Part shown: positions 61,870 through 64,000 of the stretch, one piece after another
Numbering within the stretch: the first letter of the stretch is position 1
Layout: each line of letters starts with the position of its first letter
NCBI GenBank assembly: GCA_964020975.1
Contig: OZ026629.1
Span: 51,911,146-51,975,145 of the forward strand
Source: Hermodice carunculata
Taxonomy: Eukaryota; Annelida; Polychaeta; Eunicida; Amphinomidae
Reading direction: 5' to 3'
Length of the DNA stretch: 64,000 nucleotides
The notes under the pieces: generated by a model
Databases searched by the model: none
Told to the model about the DNA's origin: nothing
Seen by the model: only the letters and a program-made list of their open reading frames with translations
Position numbers and translations under genes: made by a program

Positions 61870-62465
61870 AGTAACTTTATTTAGCCACACATAAAAGAGA
61901 GTCATAACCCATACAAGACACCATGATCTAGGAATCTGGGTTAAAGAGTATTCAGCCAACCTCATGTGCAAACTTGATTGGCCTTCAGAAACACCATGAG
62001 CAGGAAAGTCCAAGCCAAGTAGATGGAGCCCACCACAGGGATTGATTCTACACCACCCGATCTAGAACAAAATCAGCCCAGACTGCCCCAGTCTGTGCAA
62101 CCAAGTAGCAGTGTGCTGAATTGATGCAGTTGCTGACAGATAGAGTGTAAATCACCTGGTAAATGTAATGTAAGGGATGCCCTCTGTTGGCATGAGTGCA
62201 AAATACTTTAAGGAGACAATTCTCCATTTTTCTTTTAAACTTTGGTGCTTAAATTGTGCATGAATTCCAACAGCAGCTGCAAAATATTACTGTATGCATC
62301 AAAATTCATATGTTACTGCTCCCCTTGATTATTTTGTGACACTTTATATGGAAATTTCTGAACTGAAAGATTGTGAAAATGAATGTCAAAGAAATCTCTC
62401 TAAATGGCCTTTTTCCTGGATATAGAATGGGCAGTCAGTGGTCAAGTCTCAACTGACTGAGCCTC
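61870..62465. other. Unannotated intronic stretch
   Basis: Nothing recognised. Confidence 0.4.
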
Positions 62466-62469
62466 AGTC

Positions 62470-62526
62470 ATTTTGGAAACTTAAGCATGCCCCTCAGTCT
62501 GAAGGGCACACTTAAGTTTCCAAAAT
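62470..62526. repeat. 57-nt imperfect palindrome
   Basis: 23-nt arms (62470-62492, 62504-62526) pair at 21 positions around an 11-nt loop. The outer 16 bp (ATTTTGGAAACTTAAG) are perfect. Pairing stops at both ends, so there is no lower stem of the kind microRNA precursors have. Confidence 0.7.
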
Positions 62527-62688
62527 CACAGTTCTCTGCAAGTCTTTCAAATGGTGCATCCGCCCAAATCTATTTGAAGTTTACGCGTCTTAGTGCACAA
62601 TTAGAACAAAATAAATAAAAACAACAATACGACAGTAAGGGGAGAGTCTGCTATGGAAACCTGACAGAATAATGCCCAGAGGGCCAAG

Positions 62689-62722
62689 CATGGACCTACA
62701 ATCAGATAGTTGTAGGTCCATG
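62689..62722. repeat. 13-bp perfect hairpin
   Basis: CATGGACCTACAA and its complement TTGTAGGTCCATG are separated by 8 nt; GGGCCAAG lies beside both arms. Confidence 0.75.
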
Positions 62723-63194
62723 GGCCAAGTAACAGTAATGACACTAATGTTCCACGGAAAGTCGTAATGTTTGTTGTATTCTGACCTGCTCCTTTGTCTT
62801 TCAGTGCACAAGGTGCCTCCTGGTGTGCTTTATATGTAAATATTAGGTGTGCCCGACATGAAATATTTCCATCGTATAGTACGCCAAGATTCATCCCGGG
62901 ACTAGCATGACGCCAAGGGATTGTAGATAGTACGAGTAAATTGCAAATGACAGACAGTGCTGGTTCTGTCAAAAGTTAAACGGTGTGTAATGTAATGTAA
63001 GCTCGACCACAACATGTGCACCAACTACCACAGTGTCACATGTTTTATATGCTTTATCTTTAGAAATGTTTTGTGCTTGTAATTGTCTCAATAGACATTA
63101 GACATATTCCACAGACTGGGAACCGGTCAGTCTGCGAGTTTTGCAGCCTTTGAAAACCAGCTGCACGCAGCACGGGCACCGCACTTGGACTCAC

Positions 63195-63358
63195 CTATCA
63201 ATGAAACCGTCTCCATCTCTGTCGCATGCAGAAAATAGCCGCCGTAATCTCTCCTCCTCTTCCGTGCTGCTGGAGTCACTGCCGCTACTACTCCCCGATT
63301 TGCGGCTACTTTTCCCCCTTTGCAACTGCCCGGTATCCTTATGGGCTTTGGAAGCCAT
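63195..63358 (-). CDS. MCC: MCC orthologue, coding exon 1 (N-terminus, first half of EF-hand 1)
   Basis: This exon encodes residues 1-54 plus two bases of codon 55. The start is the ATG at 63358, in a strong context (A at -3, G at +4). It is the first ATG after an in-frame TAA near 63400. Residues 4-31 form a basic, then serine-rich low-complexity leader. An acidic helix (EEEERLRRLF) follows, and then EF-hand loop DRDGDGFIDSHD at residues 46-57. The exon ends inside loop codon 55 (AG|gtgagt, phase 2). From family knowledge, the long MCC isoform has a closely similar segment with a Y-I in place of F-I. Loop position 12 is Asp, as I recall for vertebrate MCC. MCC is a cytoplasmic coiled-coil scaffold linked to cell-cycle control, Wnt signalling and cell polarity. 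The orthologue call rests on all three exons together. Confidence 0.88.
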
Positions 63359-63378
63359 TCTTTGCGATTTTTTCGGGC

Positions 63379-63384
63379 TCACAT
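63379..63384 (-). promoter_or_regulatory. Start-stop upstream ORF (ATGTGA)
   Basis: On the minus strand the leader contains ATG immediately followed by TGA, 20 nt before the main ATG and in a different frame, with A at -3. If it lies within the transcribed 5' UTR, this is a minimal upstream ORF of the kind that can slow initiating ribosomes. Confidence 0.4.
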
Positions 63385-63462
63385 TTTGAGGTGAAACTTA
63401 CGATCCCAGCATGTCGAAATGTTTTTGTGCCTGCTACAGTTTCCAAGGCTAAACATCTCGAT

Positions 63463-63472
63463 CACTTCCGGT
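63463..63472 (-). promoter_or_regulatory. ETS-family site, ACCGGAAGTG
   Basis: The minus strand reads ACCGGAAGTG, a full match to the GABP/ELK-type ETS consensus common in TATA-less animal promoters. It lies about 105 nt upstream of the MCC ATG, inside the CpG-containing block. Its function is inferred. Confidence 0.5.
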
Positions 63473-63664
63473 TGGGCCAACGCTTCGCAGCAAAGGATTG
63501 AGATGGTTATTTTTTGTTATAATATTTGGTTGACCCACCCGCTACAACACTCAACAATACGACGAATTGAACCCAGTCCCAGCCACCGGGGATTGTCATC
63601 CACGCGAGATTTATTTAATTCTATACGGTATTAGTTTGTCGGAAAATGTAATTTACTTATATTT

Positions 63665-63864
63665 CTCGCGTGTGATTGACCCGAAAGGTCGGTATGTTTG
63701 AGACTCGCAGATGACGCTTGGGCGGATAGGCTAGGCCCACGTGACGTAGGCCTACGTTGATGTGCTCGCGTGTGATTGACCCGAAAGGTCAGTATGTTTG
63801 AGCCTCGCAGATGACGCTTGGGCGGATAGGCTAGGCCCACTTGACGTAGGCCTACGTTGATGTG
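63665..63864. repeat. Two 100-bp tandem copies in the MCC promoter
   Basis: Copies at 63665-63764 and 63765-63864 start with CTCGCGTGTGATTGACC and differ at about three positions. Each holds the 14-bp perfect palindrome ACGTAGGCCTACGT (63744-63757, 63844-63857), preceded by a TGACGT CRE half-site. The copy nearer the gene also has the E-box CACGTGAC at 63738. The distal copy reads CACTTGAC there, so the E-box is lost. Confidence 0.9.
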
Positions 63865-64000
63865 CCCTACCCTTGATCTCCAATGCATGACAGATCACGG
63901 ACTGGGTCTTGCAGGTCGATAAAGTTCAATATCTATAGTTGGACTTCAACATAAAGAAGAAAGAAAAAAAAAAAAGAAAAAAAACAGTTACTGTCTTCAA

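Larger units (their letters stand above)
9309..63194 (-). other. MCC intron 1 (about 53.9 kb)
   Basis: The donor is GATAG|gtgagt at 63194 and the acceptor tgttcttccag at 9309. No nested host gene was recognised on either strand. Open frames inside are short, lack family signatures and often cross microsatellites. The interval is a mixture of interspersed elements, listed separately, and unannotated AT-rich DNA. Confidence 0.8.
63359..63880 (-). promoter_or_regulatory. MCC 5' UTR and promoter, CpG-containing
   Basis: CpG dinucleotides are frequent from about 63130 to 63880 and rare almost everywhere else in the window. That is the usual sign of an unmethylated promoter in an animal with gene-body methylation. 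Directly upstream of the ATG are an in-frame stop, a start-stop upstream ORF, and an ETS site about 105 nt upstream. Further up lies a duplicated 100-bp block. No TATA box is obvious. The exact transcription start cannot be placed from sequence alone. Confidence 0.65.

Noticed and set aside
62470-62526. Canonical microRNA precursor
   Set aside because: The stem lacks the extra lower helix expected below the mature duplex, so it is reported only as a hairpin.
62601-62972. 123-codon minus-strand open frame near exon 1
   Set aside because: It crosses a 13-bp hairpin, shows no family signature and would interrupt intron 1 without suitable splice sites.
63380-63382. Upstream GTG start extending MCC exon 1 by eight residues
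   Set aside because: The ATG at 63358 has a strong initiation context and is the first in-frame ATG after a stop; a GTG start is unlikely in an animal gene.

Overview
The window is animal nuclear DNA, most likely from a marine invertebrate. It is AT-rich and CpG-poor, has very long introns, and is full of microsatellites and short interspersed elements. Repeats built on AAGGTCA half-sites, heads of the form AACAAG plus a small hairpin, and GGACGGAC tails suggest a mollusc or other lophotrochozoan to me. A non-vertebrate deuterostome such as a lancelet or acorn worm is not excluded. I cannot name the species.

One protein-coding gene is supported. It is the 5' part of an MCC (mutated in colorectal cancers, long EF-hand isoform) orthologue on the minus strand. 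Coding exon 1 is at 63358-63195, exon 2 at 9308-9085 and exon 3 at 4237-4071. All three have GT/AG borders, and their phases join into a single 185-residue N-terminus. Intron 1 is about 53.9 kb and intron 2 about 4.8 kb; the rest of the gene lies beyond the left edge. The promoter is the only long CpG-containing stretch (about 63130-63880). It carries an ETS site, a start-stop upstream ORF and a 100-bp tandem duplication with an E-box/CRE-like palindrome. No second gene, tRNA, rRNA or retroelement polymerase was recognised.

The introns are a record of non-autonomous mobile DNA. (1) A family of about 140-240 bp elements between TTAA duplications (piggyBac-like MITEs); six well-supported copies carry a central hairpin or its remnant, and five of them keep AP-1 motifs there. 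(2) Three short elements with 6-bp target duplications, one nested in a TTAA element whose sister copy preserves the empty site. (3) A Harbinger-like MITE with TAA duplications, Tc1/mariner-like elements, and two fold-back elements, one with 27-bp perfect arms. (4) Composite elements made of about 140-165 bp internal repeats; three end in a C-run/G-run hairpin. Other elements share an AACAAG-hairpin head and CAGCTGAC subterminal motifs. Two arrays carry phased nuclear-receptor half-sites.

Layout: 1-1600 repeat array; 4.1-4.2 kb exon 3; 4.8-7.6 kb TTAA elements; 8.15-8.48 kb palindromic TA tract; 9.1-9.3 kb exon 2; 9.3-63.2 kb intron 1, with element-rich zones at 13-14.6, 17-19.2, 21.6-24.7, 27.4-27.8, 30.2-34.5, 43.8-46.8 and 51-53.2 kb and quieter stretches between; 63.2-63.9 kb exon 1 and promoter. 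Two quiet stretches, near 42.0-42.5 and 48.3 kb, look like candidate enhancers.
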